DNA of 64,000 nucleotides from JAWVFM01 sp963739355. GTDB taxonomy: Bacteria > Actinomycetota > Thermoleophilia > Solirubrobacterales > 70-9. The stretch is from contig CAVUAD010000001.1 in the NCBI GenBank assembly GCA_963739355.1, positions 248,001 through 312,000 on the forward strand, written 5' to 3'. This document shows, piece by piece, positions 53,248 to 62,249 of this stretch. Below the pieces are notes generated by a model, which ran no database searches, was not told where the DNA came from, and saw only the letters and a program-made list of their open reading frames with translations. A program made the position numbers and the translations under genes. The first letter of the stretch is position 1; every line of letters begins with the position of its first letter.

Positions 53248-54483
53248 GTGCTTCAGGAAGTCTCACTGGGCCAGCGGTCGCTGGCGGACTACACGCACAT
53301 CGCCGGCAAGTCGCTCGTCGAGCGGATCCGCGAGCTCGCCGGGCCCATGGAGGGCAAGCGCATCCTCCACGTCAGCGCCACGGCCTTCGGCGGCGGCGTC
53401 TCGGAGATCCTCTACACGCTCGTCCCGCTGATGCGCGACGTCGGCCTCGAGGCGCACTGGCACGTGATCCTCGGCCGCGAGGAGTTCTTCAATGTCACGA
53501 AGCTCATGCACAACTCCCTTCAGGGCGCTCCCGAGGCGATCTCCGACGAGCAGTGGGAGGTCTTCCAGGCATACAACCTGATGAACGCCCAGAGCCTCGA
53601 CGGCGAGTGGGATCTCATCATCGTCCACGACCCGCAGCCGGCAGGACTGCGACAGCACGCGCTCGAGCGCGCCAAGCGCTGGGTGTGGCGCTGCCACATC
53701 GACCTCTCGACCCCCAATCCCAGCACCCTGCGCCGCCTGCTTCCGCTCATCTGCGAATACGACGCGAGCGTCTGGCACACGGAGCAGTACGTGCCGAGCC
53801 GGATGGACGGCGCCGCGGTCAAGCTCGTGCCCCCGGCGATCGACCCGCTGTCGCCGAAGAACATGGCGCTCTCGCCCGACGACGCGGCGTTCGTCTGCGA
53901 GCAGTTCGGCATCGACCCCGAGCGCCCGTTGATCTGCCAGGTCTCGCGCTTCGACCCATGGAAGGACCCGATCGGCGTGATCGACGCCTACCGGGCCGTG
54001 CGGGAGAAGATCCCCGAGGTCCAGCTCGCGCTCGTCGGCTCGATGGCCACCGACGACCCCGAGGGTTGGGAGTTCTTCAACTCCACCGTCCGCCACGCCG
54101 ACGAGGACCCCGACATCAAGATCCTCAACAACCTCAACAACGTCGGTGCGATCGAGGTCAACGCCTTCCAGTCGCAGGCCGACGTCTGCATGCAGAAGTC
54201 GACTCGCGAGGGCTTCGGCCTGACGGTCACCGAGGCGCTTTGGAAGGGCCGCGCGACTATCGGCGGCGACGTCGGGGGCATCCCGCTGCAGATCGAGGAT
54301 GGCGTGTCCGGCTACCTCGTCTCCTCCCCCGAGGAGGCCGCCGCGCGGTGCATCGAGATCCTCGAGGACCCCGAGCTCGCCAAGAGCCTCGGCCGCGCCG
54401 GCAAGGAGCGGGCTCGCGAGCGCTTTCTGACTCCCCGGCTCCTGCGCGACTGGCTCGAGATCATGGACGGCCTGGGCGTCTAA
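53248..54483 (+). CDS. Trehalose glycosyltransferring synthase-like (TreT) GT4 glycosyltransferase
   Basis: The 411-residue protein has a GT-B fold and resembles TreT/trehalose phosphorylase: GKRILHVSATAFGGGVSEILYTLVPLM, WDLIIVHDPQPAGL, WRCHIDLSTPNP, CQVSRFDPWKDPIGVIDAYR and the sugar-phosphate EGFGLTVTEALW. It may make trehalose from UDP- or ADP-glucose and glucose. It starts at GTG 53248 and is 25 bp upstream of otsA. It lies downstream of the HtrA gene but is not clearly linked to it. Confidence 0.82.
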   Translation: MLQEVSLGQRSLADYTHIAGKSLVERIRELAGPMEGKRILHVSATAFGGGVSEILYTLVPLMRDVGLEAHWHVILGREEFFNVTKLMHNSLQGAPEAISDEQWEVFQAYNLMNAQSLDGEWDLIIVHDPQPAGLRQHALERAKRWVWRCHIDLSTPNPSTLRRLLPLICEYDASVWHTEQYVPSRMDGAAVKLVPPAIDPLSPKNMALSPDDAAFVCEQFGIDPERPLICQVSRFDPWKDPIGVIDAYRAVREKIPEVQLALVGSMATDDPEGWEFFNSTVRHADEDPDIKILNNLNNVGAIEVNAFQSQADVCMQKSTREGFGLTVTEALWKGRATIGGDVGGIPLQIEDGVSGYLVSSPEEAAARCIEILEDPELAKSLGRAGKERARERFLTPRLLRDWLEIMDGLGV

Positions 54484-54508
54484 CCCCCACCTGGGACAAT
54501 GGGCCCGC

Positions 54509-55978
54509 ATGCCCCCTGACGAGCGCCTCGTCATCGTCTCCAACCGCGGCCCGGCCGAGTTCGACCGCGACGAGAGCGGCGAGCGCCGCGTCCGTCGCGG
54601 CGGGGGCGGGCTGGTCACGGCGCTCTCGGGCCTGGTCGCGCATCGCGGCGCCCTCTGGATCGCCTCGGCGATGACCGACGAGGACGTGGCGGTTGCCCGG
54701 GAGGCGGACGGCGAGCCGGTGGAGGTCGAGCTCGACGGCGTCGCCTACGCCGTCCTGCTCGTCGAGAGCGACCAGTACGCCTACGACCGGTTCTACAACG
54801 TGATCGCCAACCCGATCCTGTGGTTCATCCAGCACTACCTCTGGGATCTCTCGAACGCGCCGGACATCCGGGCCGAGGAAGCCGACGCTTGGGAGCAGGG
54901 CTACGCGGTGGTCAACGAGGACATCGCGGACGCGATCACGCGGGCGATCGCCGACGAGGCCGAGCCGCTCGTGATGCTCCACGACTACCACCTCTACACA
55001 TGCCCGGCCCTCGTGCGGCAGCGCCGGCCGGACGCGTTCCTTCAGCACTTCGTCCACATCCCGTGGTCGCAGCCGGACAGCTGGCGAATCCTGCCCGCCT
55101 ACATGCGGGAGCCGATCTACAGAGGCCTGCTCGCAAACGACATCATCGGCTTCCACACCGAGGCCTACTGCCGCAACTTCCTGCATTGCTGCTCGGAGCT
55201 GCTGGGGCTGGAGGTCGACTACGAGCGCAACCGGGTCTTCCACGAGGGGAGCGAGACGTGGGTGCGGGCCTACCCGCTCGGCATCGACGCCTCCAGGCTC
55301 GACCGTGCCGCCGAGTCGGACGATGTCGCCGAGTACGAGGCCGAGCTGCTCCGCCGCCGCCGCGACCACCTGATCATCCGCGTCGACCGCGCCGACCTCT
55401 CCAAGAACGTCCTCCGCGGCTTCACGGCGTTCGACGTCTTCCTCCAGGAGCACCCGGAGTTCCGCGAGAAGGTGACCTTCATCGCGCACCTGCAGCCCTC
55501 GCGGACAGACGTCCCCGAGTACCAGGAGTACCTGGACCGCATCGAGGCGCTCGTCGCGGTCGTCAACCATCGCCACGGCACGACCGACTGGATGCCGATC
55601 GACCTGCGGATCTACGAGAACTTCCACGAGGCCGTGGCCCGCTACAAGCACTTCGACCTCCTGGTCGTCAACTCCCTCTTCGACGGCATGAACCTGGTGG
55701 CCAAGGAGGCGCCGGCCGTGAACACCCGCGACGGCGTCCTGATGCTCTCCGAGAACACCGGCGCGCACGAAGAGCTCGCCGACTGCGCCCTGTCCGTCAA
55801 CCCGTTCGACATCCAGGAGCAGGCGAGCACGATGTACCGCGCGCTGACGATGAGCCCCGAGGAGCGGGCGGTGCGGGCCGAGCGCCTGCGCGAGATCGTC
55901 CGCGCCCGCGACCCCGGCGTCTGGATCGCCGAGCAGCTCGCCGACGTCCGCGCCAGGCGCCGCGTCCTGCAGGCGTAG
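54509..55978 (+). CDS. otsA: Trehalose-6-phosphate synthase
   Basis: The 489-residue GT20 enzyme has the N-terminal VSNRGPAEF, GGLVTALSG, HDYHL at 158-162, HIPWSQPDSW, LLANDIIGFHTE, VDRADLSKNVLRGF and the donor-binding DGMNLVAKE...LSENTGAHEEL. It joins UDP-glucose and glucose-6-phosphate. A trehalose-6-phosphate phosphatase (OtsB) gene is not adjacent. It lies 25 bp after the TreT-like gene, so two trehalose routes may be encoded in tandem. Confidence 0.93.
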   Translation: MPPDERLVIVSNRGPAEFDRDESGERRVRRGGGGLVTALSGLVAHRGALWIASAMTDEDVAVAREADGEPVEVELDGVAYAVLLVESDQYAYDRFYNVIANPILWFIQHYLWDLSNAPDIRAEEADAWEQGYAVVNEDIADAITRAIADEAEPLVMLHDYHLYTCPALVRQRRPDAFLQHFVHIPWSQPDSWRILPAYMREPIYRGLLANDIIGFHTEAYCRNFLHCCSELLGLEVDYERNRVFHEGSETWVRAYPLGIDASRLDRAAESDDVAEYEAELLRRRRDHLIIRVDRADLSKNVLRGFTAFDVFLQEHPEFREKVTFIAHLQPSRTDVPEYQEYLDRIEALVAVVNHRHGTTDWMPIDLRIYENFHEAVARYKHFDLLVVNSLFDGMNLVAKEAPAVNTRDGVLMLSENTGAHEELADCALSVNPFDIQEQASTMYRALTMSPEERAVRAERLREIVRARDPGVWIAEQLADVRARRRVLQA

Positions 55979-56008
55979 GCGGCTCTCGAACAACAACAGC
56001 GGCCGGGC

Positions 56009-57559
56009 CTAGGCTCCCTTCACGGCCTTCTTCATCACCGCCGACCTGCCGGCGCCGTAGGGGTAGCCGTCCTGGTGGGGGACCACCGCGCGGAACCTGT
56101 AGACGCGGCGGCCCGTGGTGGCGTGGAAGCGGTACGTGCCGCGGAAGACCCCGCCCGCGCCCGTCCGGCCTCCCGTCACCGTCACCCAGTGCCCCTCCGC
56201 GCGGGCCTCGACCCGCACGAGGCGGCCGGCGGCGTAGGGCGCCGGCAGTAGCGCGATGAACCGCGCGCGATCGCCCGTGTGGAGCGTCCCGTGCGGGCGG
56301 ATCGCGAGCTGCGGCCGGGCGCGGAAGCGCAGGGTCTCGAAGCGCTCCAGCGCGCCGGAGGAGCCCGGCCAGTAGGCGATGCGAAGACGCATGGCCGGGC
56401 TCCGGTGGATGCGCACCGAGAAGCGCCCCGTTCGGTCGGTGGTGGGCTTCGCGAGCACGCGCTCGCGAGCCCCGGGCACCCGCGCCGTGGCCGCGACGCA
56501 GACCCGGGCGCCCTGGACCGGCTGGCCCACGGAGTCGACGAGTCGGCCGTTCACCCGGGGGCGCTCGCCGTGGCGGGCCGTCGATCCATGCTCGACGCCG
56601 GTCACGTGGGCGCTGAGGCGAACGCCGGTGGCAACGGGGGAGATCGGGCAGAGGTTGTCCACTCGGACGCGCCGCTGGACGCAGCGCGCGTTCGCGCGGC
56701 CGCGGGCCGCGTAGTCCTGGGCGCAGACCCGAACGGTGTTGACGCCCTGCCGGAACGGGTGCGTGGTGGTGTTCGCCCGAAGGTGCGCCAGATAGCTCGG
56801 CGGGCAGGGAACCACCCGAAGCGCGACGCGGTGGGAGAGCGAGCAGGGAGAGGCCGCGACTCCGGCCGGCCGGCCGTTCACATCGGCGCTGACCTTCTGG
56901 ACGCCGCCGCCGACGTCGCCCGCGGCCGCCTCGATCCGGCGCACGTCGCGAACCACGTCGCCCTGGACGAGCGAGCCGCCGAAGCTGATCGACGGCGCCC
57001 TCGTGTCGTCCAGGCGCAGTCGCACCCGCGCGACGCGCAGACGCGCGCGGCGCGCCGGGCCGCAGCGCGGGACTCGGGTGCACTCGAGCCGGGCGACGAG
57101 CGCTCCGGCGCGGCCCTGCGCCGACATCTTGCGCGGCAGGCCGTCCGGGACGCCCAGCGTGTGGAGAGCGCCCGCCGTGCGCAGCAGGAGCTCCGGGACG
57201 AGGCCACCGGCGGAGCGACCGCCCGCCTGGGCGCTCGCGGCGACGATGTGGGTGCCGGCCGGCGCCGCGAACGTCCACCTGCCGAAGCGCTTCGCCAGGG
57301 TGGGAGAGGGCCGGTGAGCGACCGTGATCCCCCCTCCGCCCCGCGTACACCGCGCCCGGGCAACGAAGTCCTTCGAGGTCTGCGCGTAGGCGGCGTCCTC
57401 GTGGCCGACGCCGAGCTCGGGATGGCACTCCACCGCGATGTAGGACCCGGCGGCGGCGCGCTCGGCGCCCAGGCTCGAGAGCAGGCCAAACGCCAGCAGA
57501 GTGGCTGCCACGAAGAGCGCGGCGCGGGTCCTGGAGCTGCGGTTGAGGGGGTGGTTCAT
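56009..57559 (-). CDS. Secreted surface protein with Ig/carboxypeptidase-regulatory-like domain
   Basis: From ATG 57559, behind GAGAGGAAG, the protein is 516 residues with a signal peptide (ALFVAATLLAFGLLSSLGAERAAAG). The mature part is Arg/Val-rich beta structure with Cys pairs. A carboxypeptidase-regulatory-like domain near residues 330-395 (RVNGRLVDSVGQPVQGARVCV...TDRTGRFSVRIHRS) is typical of Thermoleophilia surface proteins. A longer frame to 58369 is only antisense extension. It lies 11 bp downstream of the Pro-rich membrane protein gene, so the two are probably co-transcribed. Confidence 0.8.
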   Translation of the reverse strand: MNHPLNRSSRTRAALFVAATLLAFGLLSSLGAERAAAGSYIAVECHPELGVGHEDAAYAQTSKDFVARARCTRGGGGITVAHRPSPTLAKRFGRWTFAAPAGTHIVAASAQAGGRSAGGLVPELLLRTAGALHTLGVPDGLPRKMSAQGRAGALVARLECTRVPRCGPARRARLRVARVRLRLDDTRAPSISFGGSLVQGDVVRDVRRIEAAAGDVGGGVQKVSADVNGRPAGVAASPCSLSHRVALRVVPCPPSYLAHLRANTTTHPFRQGVNTVRVCAQDYAARGRANARCVQRRVRVDNLCPISPVATGVRLSAHVTGVEHGSTARHGERPRVNGRLVDSVGQPVQGARVCVAATARVPGARERVLAKPTTDRTGRFSVRIHRSPAMRLRIAYWPGSSGALERFETLRFRARPQLAIRPHGTLHTGDRARFIALLPAPYAAGRLVRVEARAEGHWVTVTGGRTGAGGVFRGTYRFHATTGRRVYRFRAVVPHQDGYPYGAGRSAVMKKAVKGA

Positions 57560-57570
57560 GCGTCTTCCTC

Positions 57571-58116
57571 TCAGTGCTCGAATCCGAACTCGGGCGGGCC
57601 GGGTGAGCCCCCGGCGCCGGCGGAGCCGGACTCGGCGGCGGCGGGGGCAGGCGGCGGGGCGGGCGAAGGCGGTGGCGAAGCGGGCGCCGGCGGCGAGGCT
57701 GCGGCGACCGGGGGCGCCGCCGCGACCACGGGCGGCGCCGGCACGGGTGAGGCGCCGGCGACGGCCCGCGGCTCTGCGTCTGTGGGCGCCCGTCGCGGCA
57801 TCGGGGCGTGCCGCGGGCGGGCGTGAGCGCCGTGGCGCTGCGGCTGCTCGTGGTGTCGCCGCGCTGCCGCCGGCTCGGCCTGGTTTGCCTTCTGCGACGG
57901 CCCGTGGCGATGCCGGGGCCTGCGGCTCGCCGACGTCGGCGGAGGGCCTGCGGCCGGCCTCGCCAGACCCACCTCGCGGGCCAGTGGCGGCGGCTTGGGC
58001 CCGCTCAACAGCCCGGGAGCCAGCACCGCGCTCACGAGGAGCGCCGCGCCGACCGCCGCGCCGCGGGCGACGAGTGGCCACCGGATCGAGCGTCCGCGCA
58101 TCATCATGCGGTTCAA
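57571..58116 (-). CDS. Pro/Ala-rich single-helix membrane protein
   Basis: The 181-residue protein has an N-terminal helix (LVARGAAVGAALLVSAVLAPGLL) followed by low-complexity Pro/Ala/Arg and His-rich sequence and a C-terminal GPPEFGFEH. The tail EFGFEH is a conserved-looking end after a long Pro/Ala stretch. It is probably an anchored extracellular stalk. I cannot assign a function. It is upstream of, and probably in an operon with, the secreted surface protein. Confidence 0.65.
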   Translation of the reverse strand: MNRMMMRGRSIRWPLVARGAAVGAALLVSAVLAPGLLSGPKPPPLAREVGLARPAAGPPPTSASRRPRHRHGPSQKANQAEPAAARRHHEQPQRHGAHARPRHAPMPRRAPTDAEPRAVAGASPVPAPPVVAAAPPVAAASPPAPASPPPSPAPPPAPAAAESGSAGAGGSPGPPEFGFEH

Positions 58117-58175
58117 GCCACGCGGCGCCCCGCGCGCCCCCCGGAGCGCCGCTGCGATACTTCGGTGCGACCGCC

Positions 58176-59321
58176 ATGGATGGGAGTCGACGTTTGCGAG
58201 TGCTGATCCTCGGTGCGGGGTTTGGCGGCCTGGAGGTCTCGACCCGACTCTCCGAGGAGCTCGGCGACGGAGTGGACGTCGTCCTCATCGACCAGACGGA
58301 CTCGTTCGTCTTCGGCTTCGCGAAGCTCGACGTGATGTTCGGCCGCCGCACCGAGGATGCGGTTCGCAATCGCTACGCGGACATCGTCAAGCCGGGAGTG
58401 CGATTCGTCCAGGCGTCGATCACGTCCATCGACCCGGTCGCCAGGCGGGTGGAGACGGATGCCGGCTCATTCGAGGGCGACGCGATGATCGTCGCGCTCG
58501 GGGCCGACCTCGACGTCGGGCACACGCCCGGGTTCGCCGAGGGCGGACACGAGTTCTACACGGAGCGTGGCGCTTTCGACCTGCGCGAGACCATCGATTC
58601 GTTCCCCGGGGGACGCGTGGTAATCGGCGTCATGACGACGCCCTTCAAGTGCCCTCCCGCGCCCAGCGAGACCGCGCTCCTGATGGACGAGCACCTCACC
58701 CGGCGCGGGATCCGCGACGGCTCGGAGATCGTCCTGGCGATGCCGTTCGGCAGGCCCATCCCGCCGTCCCCTGATGCGTCTGACGTGCTGGTGGGCGCGT
58801 TCGCCGAGCGGGGCATCGACTGGCGCCCGCAGTCGCAGATCCGCGAGCTGGACCCCGCGGCGCGCGAGGTCGTCCTGGCCGACGAGAGACGTATCCCCTA
58901 CGACCTCTTCCTCGGCGTCCCGCACCATCGCGCGCCCGACGTGGTCCGCGACTCGGGATTGGCGCCCGAGCGCTGGGTCCCGGTGGACCCGTTGACGCTC
59001 GAGACGTCGTTCCAGGACGTCTACGCCGTGGGCGACGTGGCCGACGTGGGGACGCCGCGGGCGGGCGTCTTCGCCGAGGGACAGGCGAAGGTGGTGGCCG
59101 ACCGGCTCGTGGCCCGGGCACGGGGCGTTTCGACCGAGTCGACCTACGGGGGACGCGGCGTCTGCTACCTGGAGTTCGGAAAGGGCGAGGTTGCGCTGGT
59201 CGACGTCACCTTCTTCGGAGACGTGAAGAGGGGGGAGCTTCGCGGGCCGTCCGCCGAGTTCGCCGCCGAGAAGGTCGCGTTCGGATCGAGCCGTGTGGCG
59301 CGGTGGTTCGCCGGGTCGTAG
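58176..59321 (+). CDS. SQR/FCSD-like FAD-dependent oxidoreductase
   Basis: From ATG 58176 the protein is 381 residues. GAGFGGLE at 13-20 binds FAD, and AMIVALGADLDVG and QDVYAVGDVADVGTPRAG complete the two-dinucleotide-binding layout. TPFKCPPAPSETA with Cys159 is the active-site Cys of sulfide:quinone oxidoreductase-like and FCSD-like proteins. A second Cys occurs in GVCYLEFGKGE. It is distinct from the 26778 flavoprotein (different Cys context). The gene is monocistronic, 40 bp before the rpsF start. Confidence 0.83.
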   Translation: MDGSRRLRVLILGAGFGGLEVSTRLSEELGDGVDVVLIDQTDSFVFGFAKLDVMFGRRTEDAVRNRYADIVKPGVRFVQASITSIDPVARRVETDAGSFEGDAMIVALGADLDVGHTPGFAEGGHEFYTERGAFDLRETIDSFPGGRVVIGVMTTPFKCPPAPSETALLMDEHLTRRGIRDGSEIVLAMPFGRPIPPSPDASDVLVGAFAERGIDWRPQSQIRELDPAAREVVLADERRIPYDLFLGVPHHRAPDVVRDSGLAPERWVPVDPLTLETSFQDVYAVGDVADVGTPRAGVFAEGQAKVVADRLVARARGVSTESTYGGRGVCYLEFGKGEVALVDVTFFGDVKRGELRGPSAEFAAEKVAFGSSRVARWFAGS

Positions 59322-59344
59322 GGGGCTTGCCGAAAACGCCCCGC

Positions 59345-59350
59345 TATAGT
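59345..59350 (+). promoter_or_regulatory. Probable -10 box of rpsF
   Basis: TATAGT lies 11 bases before the TTG start of rpsF, which suggests a very short leader. No good -35 box is present at 16-18 bp spacing. Confidence 0.45.
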
Positions 59351-59361
59351 CGTCCGCCGCT

Positions 59362-59997
59362 TTGACGACCTCAGCACCCACCGAATACGAGCTGGTGCTC
59401 ATGCTCGACCCCGAGGCCTCGGACGAGGCCCGTGACCGCATCGTCGCGGAGGCGCGCGGCCGCATCGAGGCGGCCGGCTCGGTCAAGCAGGACAACGCCT
59501 GGGGCGTCCGCAAGATGGCCTACGAGATCAAGCAGCGAAACGAGGCCGACTACCGCTTCTTCCGCTTCCAGGGCGAGACCACGGTGCTCGAGTCCCTCGA
59601 CCACGACCTGAAGATCACCGACGGCGTCCTGCGCTTCCGCATCTTCAAGGTCGACGCTCGCTCCCCGGTGATCATCCCTCCGGCTCCGGCCCCCGGCGGC
59701 ACGTCCGAGCGCCCGCGCCACGAGGACGAGGGCGCACCGGCCGCCCCCGCTCCCGCCGCGGAGGCCCCCGCTCCCGCGGAAGCTCCCGCGGCGGAGGCAC
59801 CCGGTCCCGCCGAGGCACCTGCCCCTCCAGAGGCCGCTCCGGCAGAGGCACCCGCCCCCACCGAGACCCCGGCCCCCGAGACCCCGGCCCCCGAGGCCCC
59901 CGCACCGGAGGCTCCTCCGGAGGAGCCCGCCGCGGCACCCGCCGAGCCGGCGCCCGCGGAGGCCGAGCCGGCCGACGGCGGCGACTCGCCCGCCTGA
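59362..59997 (+). CDS. rpsF: 30S ribosomal protein bS6 with long Ala/Pro/Glu-rich tail
   Basis: The first about 100 residues are a normal bS6: YELVLMLDPEASDEARDRIV, WGVRKMAYEIKQRNEADYRFFRF and LRFRIFKVD. The start is TTG 59362. The remaining 110 residues are a low-complexity Ala/Pro/Glu repeat tail (about 118-205) made of units such as EAPAPAE. Usual bS6 is near 100-130 residues, so the protein is about double length. It binds bS18 in the 30S platform. Confidence 0.93.
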   Translation: MTTSAPTEYELVLMLDPEASDEARDRIVAEARGRIEAAGSVKQDNAWGVRKMAYEIKQRNEADYRFFRFQGETTVLESLDHDLKITDGVLRFRIFKVDARSPVIIPPAPAPGGTSERPRHEDEGAPAAPAPAAEAPAPAEAPAAEAPGPAEAPAPPEAAPAEAPAPTETPAPETPAPEAPAPEAPPEEPAAAPAEPAPAEAEPADGGDSPA

Positions 59998-60031
59998 TCC
60001 TTCCCTCGCGACCCCGCTAATTACGGATTTC

Positions 60032-60051
60032 CTCTCCCGTCAGGGGGAGAG
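60032..60051 (+). terminator. Hairpin between rpsF and ssb
   Basis: CTCTCCC at 60032-60038 pairs with GGGAGAG at 60045-60051. It has no U-tract, so it is more likely an attenuator or processing hairpin than a strong terminator. Confidence 0.4.
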
Positions 60052-60112
60052 AAGGCGCCGCGACCCTGCTTAGACTGGATGGCGTAGCAAGCACGATGAA
60101 AGGAAGAGCCGC

Positions 60113-60577
60113 ATGGCCGCAAGCAACATCAACCGAGTGACGATCACAGGGAACCTCACGCGGGACCCCGAGCTCCGGAGCCTCCAGAGCGGAACTCCTG
60201 TCTGCAAGCTTCGGGTGGCGGTCAACAGCCGGCGCAAGGACCAGAGCGGCCAGTGGGTCGACAAGCCCAACTACTTCGACGTCACCGTCTGGGGCGCCCA
60301 GGGCGAGAGCTGTGCGACCTACCTGAGCAAGGGTCGCCCGGTCGCGATCGACGGTCGCCTCGACTGGCGCGAGTGGGAGAGCCAGGATGGCGGCAAGCGC
60401 CAAGCGGTCGAGATCATCGCCGACACGGTGCAGTTCCTCGGCAGCCGCGACGGCGGCGGGTCGCAGGAGAGCAACAGCACCTTCACGCCGCAGTCAGACG
60501 TCCCCGCCGACACCTCGGACTTCTCGAGCCCCGAGCCCGCCGGCGTCGGCGCGTCCGACGACGACATCCCGTTCTAG
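60113..60577 (+). CDS. ssb: Single-stranded DNA-binding protein
   Basis: The 154-residue protein has the OB-fold (NRVTITGNLTRDPELRSLQSG, VAVNSRRKDQSGQWVDKPNYFDVTVWG) and the acidic C-terminal tip DDDIPF that recruits repair and replication proteins. It is 115 bp after rpsF, preceded by TTAGACT near 60079, a possible -10 box, and begins at ATG 60113. It should coat single-stranded DNA in replication. Confidence 0.95.
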   Translation: MAASNINRVTITGNLTRDPELRSLQSGTPVCKLRVAVNSRRKDQSGQWVDKPNYFDVTVWGAQGESCATYLSKGRPVAIDGRLDWREWESQDGGKRQAVEIIADTVQFLGSRDGGGSQESNSTFTPQSDVPADTSDFSSPEPAGVGASDDDIPF

Positions 60578-60590
60578 GGCGAACTGAGAG

Positions 60591-62090
60591 CTAGGCGGCC
60601 GCGGCCGCGGGCGCGTCCGTCGGCGCTCCACGCGGGACCTCTGCGTCCGCGGCCGTGAGCGGCTTCGCGACGTTCTCGAGGCCCTTCTGCTCGGCGTCGA
60701 CCGAGTAGAAGATCGCCACCACCCCGGCCGCGATCATCAGCGCCGCGCCGATCGCGAAGGCGAGCGCCGTGTCGCTTGCCTGCCCGGTGTTGACGAGCCG
60801 CGAGAACAGCTGCGGGCCGGTGATCCCGCCCACCGCGGTGCCGATCGCGTAGAAGAAGGCGATCGCCATTGCCCTGGTCTCCATCGGGAAGACCTCGCTG
60901 ACGGTCAGGTACGCGGAGCTCGCCCCCGTCGAGGCGAAGAACAGCACCAGGCACCAGCAGAGCGTCATCGTCGTCGCGTTCAGCGCGCCGCCCTTGAAGA
61001 GCAGGGCGGTGACGAGCAGGAGCACGCCCGAGAGGATGTACGTGCCCGAGATCATCACCCGCCGGCCGAGGGTGTCGAACAGCCCGCCGAGGAGCAGCGG
61101 CCCGAGGAAGTTGCCGACGGCGATGACCGCGAAGTAGTAGCCCGTTTGGTCGGAGGGCGTGCCGAAGAACGTGGTCAGGATCACCGCGTAGCCGAAGGTG
61201 ATCGCGTTGTAGAGGAACGCCTGCCCGACGAACAGCGAGAAGCCGAGGACGGTCCGCTTCGGGTAGCGCGTGCCGAGCGTCCGGGCGATCTCGCCGAACC
61301 CGATCGAGCGCCGCTGGCGGATCTTGATGGTCTCGTCGACGGGCTCGAGCCGCTCGCCGGTGGACTCCTCCACCTGCCGCTCGATGTCCTCGACCACCTC
61401 CTCCGCCTCCTTGTCGCGGCCGTGGATGAAGAGCCAGCGCGGGCTCTCGGGCACGTTGCGGCGCACGAGCAGGATCACCAGCCCGAGCACGAAGCCCAGG
61501 AGGAACGAGATTCGCCAGCCGACGTCGCCGGCGAAGATCGACTCGTTCAGCGTCACCACCGACAGCAGCGAGCCCGCCATGGCGCCGATCCAGAAGCTGC
61601 CGTTGATGACGATGTCCGTTCGCCCGCGGACGCGGGCGGGGATCAGCTCGTCGATCGCGGAGTTGATCGCCGCGTACTCGCCGCCGATGCCGAAGCCGGT
61701 CATGAACCGGCAGAAGAAGAAGAACCACGGCGCGAAGGCGAGTCCGGTGAGGCCGGCGAACGCGAGGTACACCGCGAGCGTGATCATGAAGAGCTTCTTG
61801 CGGCCGAAGCGGTCGGTCAGCCAGCCGAAGAAGAGCGCGCCGGCGCAGGCGCCCGCGACGTAGAGGGACGCGGCGAGGCCGGCGATGTCCGCGGAGGCGA
61901 TGTGGATTCCCGCCCCGGGCTCCGAGAGGCGCGCGCCGACGTTGCCGACGAGGGTGACCTCGAGCCCGTCGAGGATCCAGACGGTGCCGAGGCCGATGAT
62001 GATCTTCCAGTGCCACCGCGACCAGGGAAGGCGGTCAAGGCGTGCCGGAACGCTGGTTTCGATGGTTCCGGTCTGGACGTTGTCGCTCAC
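60591..62090 (-). CDS. MFS transporter (inserted in the ribosomal/replication cluster)
   Basis: The 499-residue protein has 12 membrane helices and MFS motifs: WILDGLEVTLVGN, GWLTDRFGRKK in loop 2-3, GFGIGGEYAAINSAIDELIP, RRNVPESPRWL and LGRRVMISG. It most resembles the aromatic-acid/sugar-porter branch. The gene lies on the opposite strand between ssb and rpsR, splitting the usual rpsF-ssb-rpsR order. It is transcribed away from rpsR; the 159-bp gap holds divergent promoters. The substrate is unknown. Confidence 0.9.
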   Translation of the reverse strand: MSDNVQTGTIETSVPARLDRLPWSRWHWKIIIGLGTVWILDGLEVTLVGNVGARLSEPGAGIHIASADIAGLAASLYVAGACAGALFFGWLTDRFGRKKLFMITLAVYLAFAGLTGLAFAPWFFFFCRFMTGFGIGGEYAAINSAIDELIPARVRGRTDIVINGSFWIGAMAGSLLSVVTLNESIFAGDVGWRISFLLGFVLGLVILLVRRNVPESPRWLFIHGRDKEAEEVVEDIERQVEESTGERLEPVDETIKIRQRRSIGFGEIARTLGTRYPKRTVLGFSLFVGQAFLYNAITFGYAVILTTFFGTPSDQTGYYFAVIAVGNFLGPLLLGGLFDTLGRRVMISGTYILSGVLLLVTALLFKGGALNATTMTLCWCLVLFFASTGASSAYLTVSEVFPMETRAMAIAFFYAIGTAVGGITGPQLFSRLVNTGQASDTALAFAIGAALMIAAGVVAIFYSVDAEQKGLENVAKPLTAADAEVPRGAPTDAPAAAAA

Positions 62091-62249
62091 GGTAAGCCCC
62101 TTTCTCGGAAAGATGCTTACCCAGCTGACGAAACTTCAACACAGGCCCGAAGCGGCGGTGATTCCCTAAGATGCCTGCCTCGTGCCGTCCCTTCCGGGCG
62201 GCGCGTTTAGCGAGATGAGCGTGACCACCAACACGAGGAAGGGCGGCTG

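Noticed and set aside
57560..58369. N-terminal extension of the secreted surface protein frame upstream of 57559
   Set aside because: The signal peptide and ribosome site at 57559 define the start; the extension overlaps the Pro-rich protein gene in another frame.
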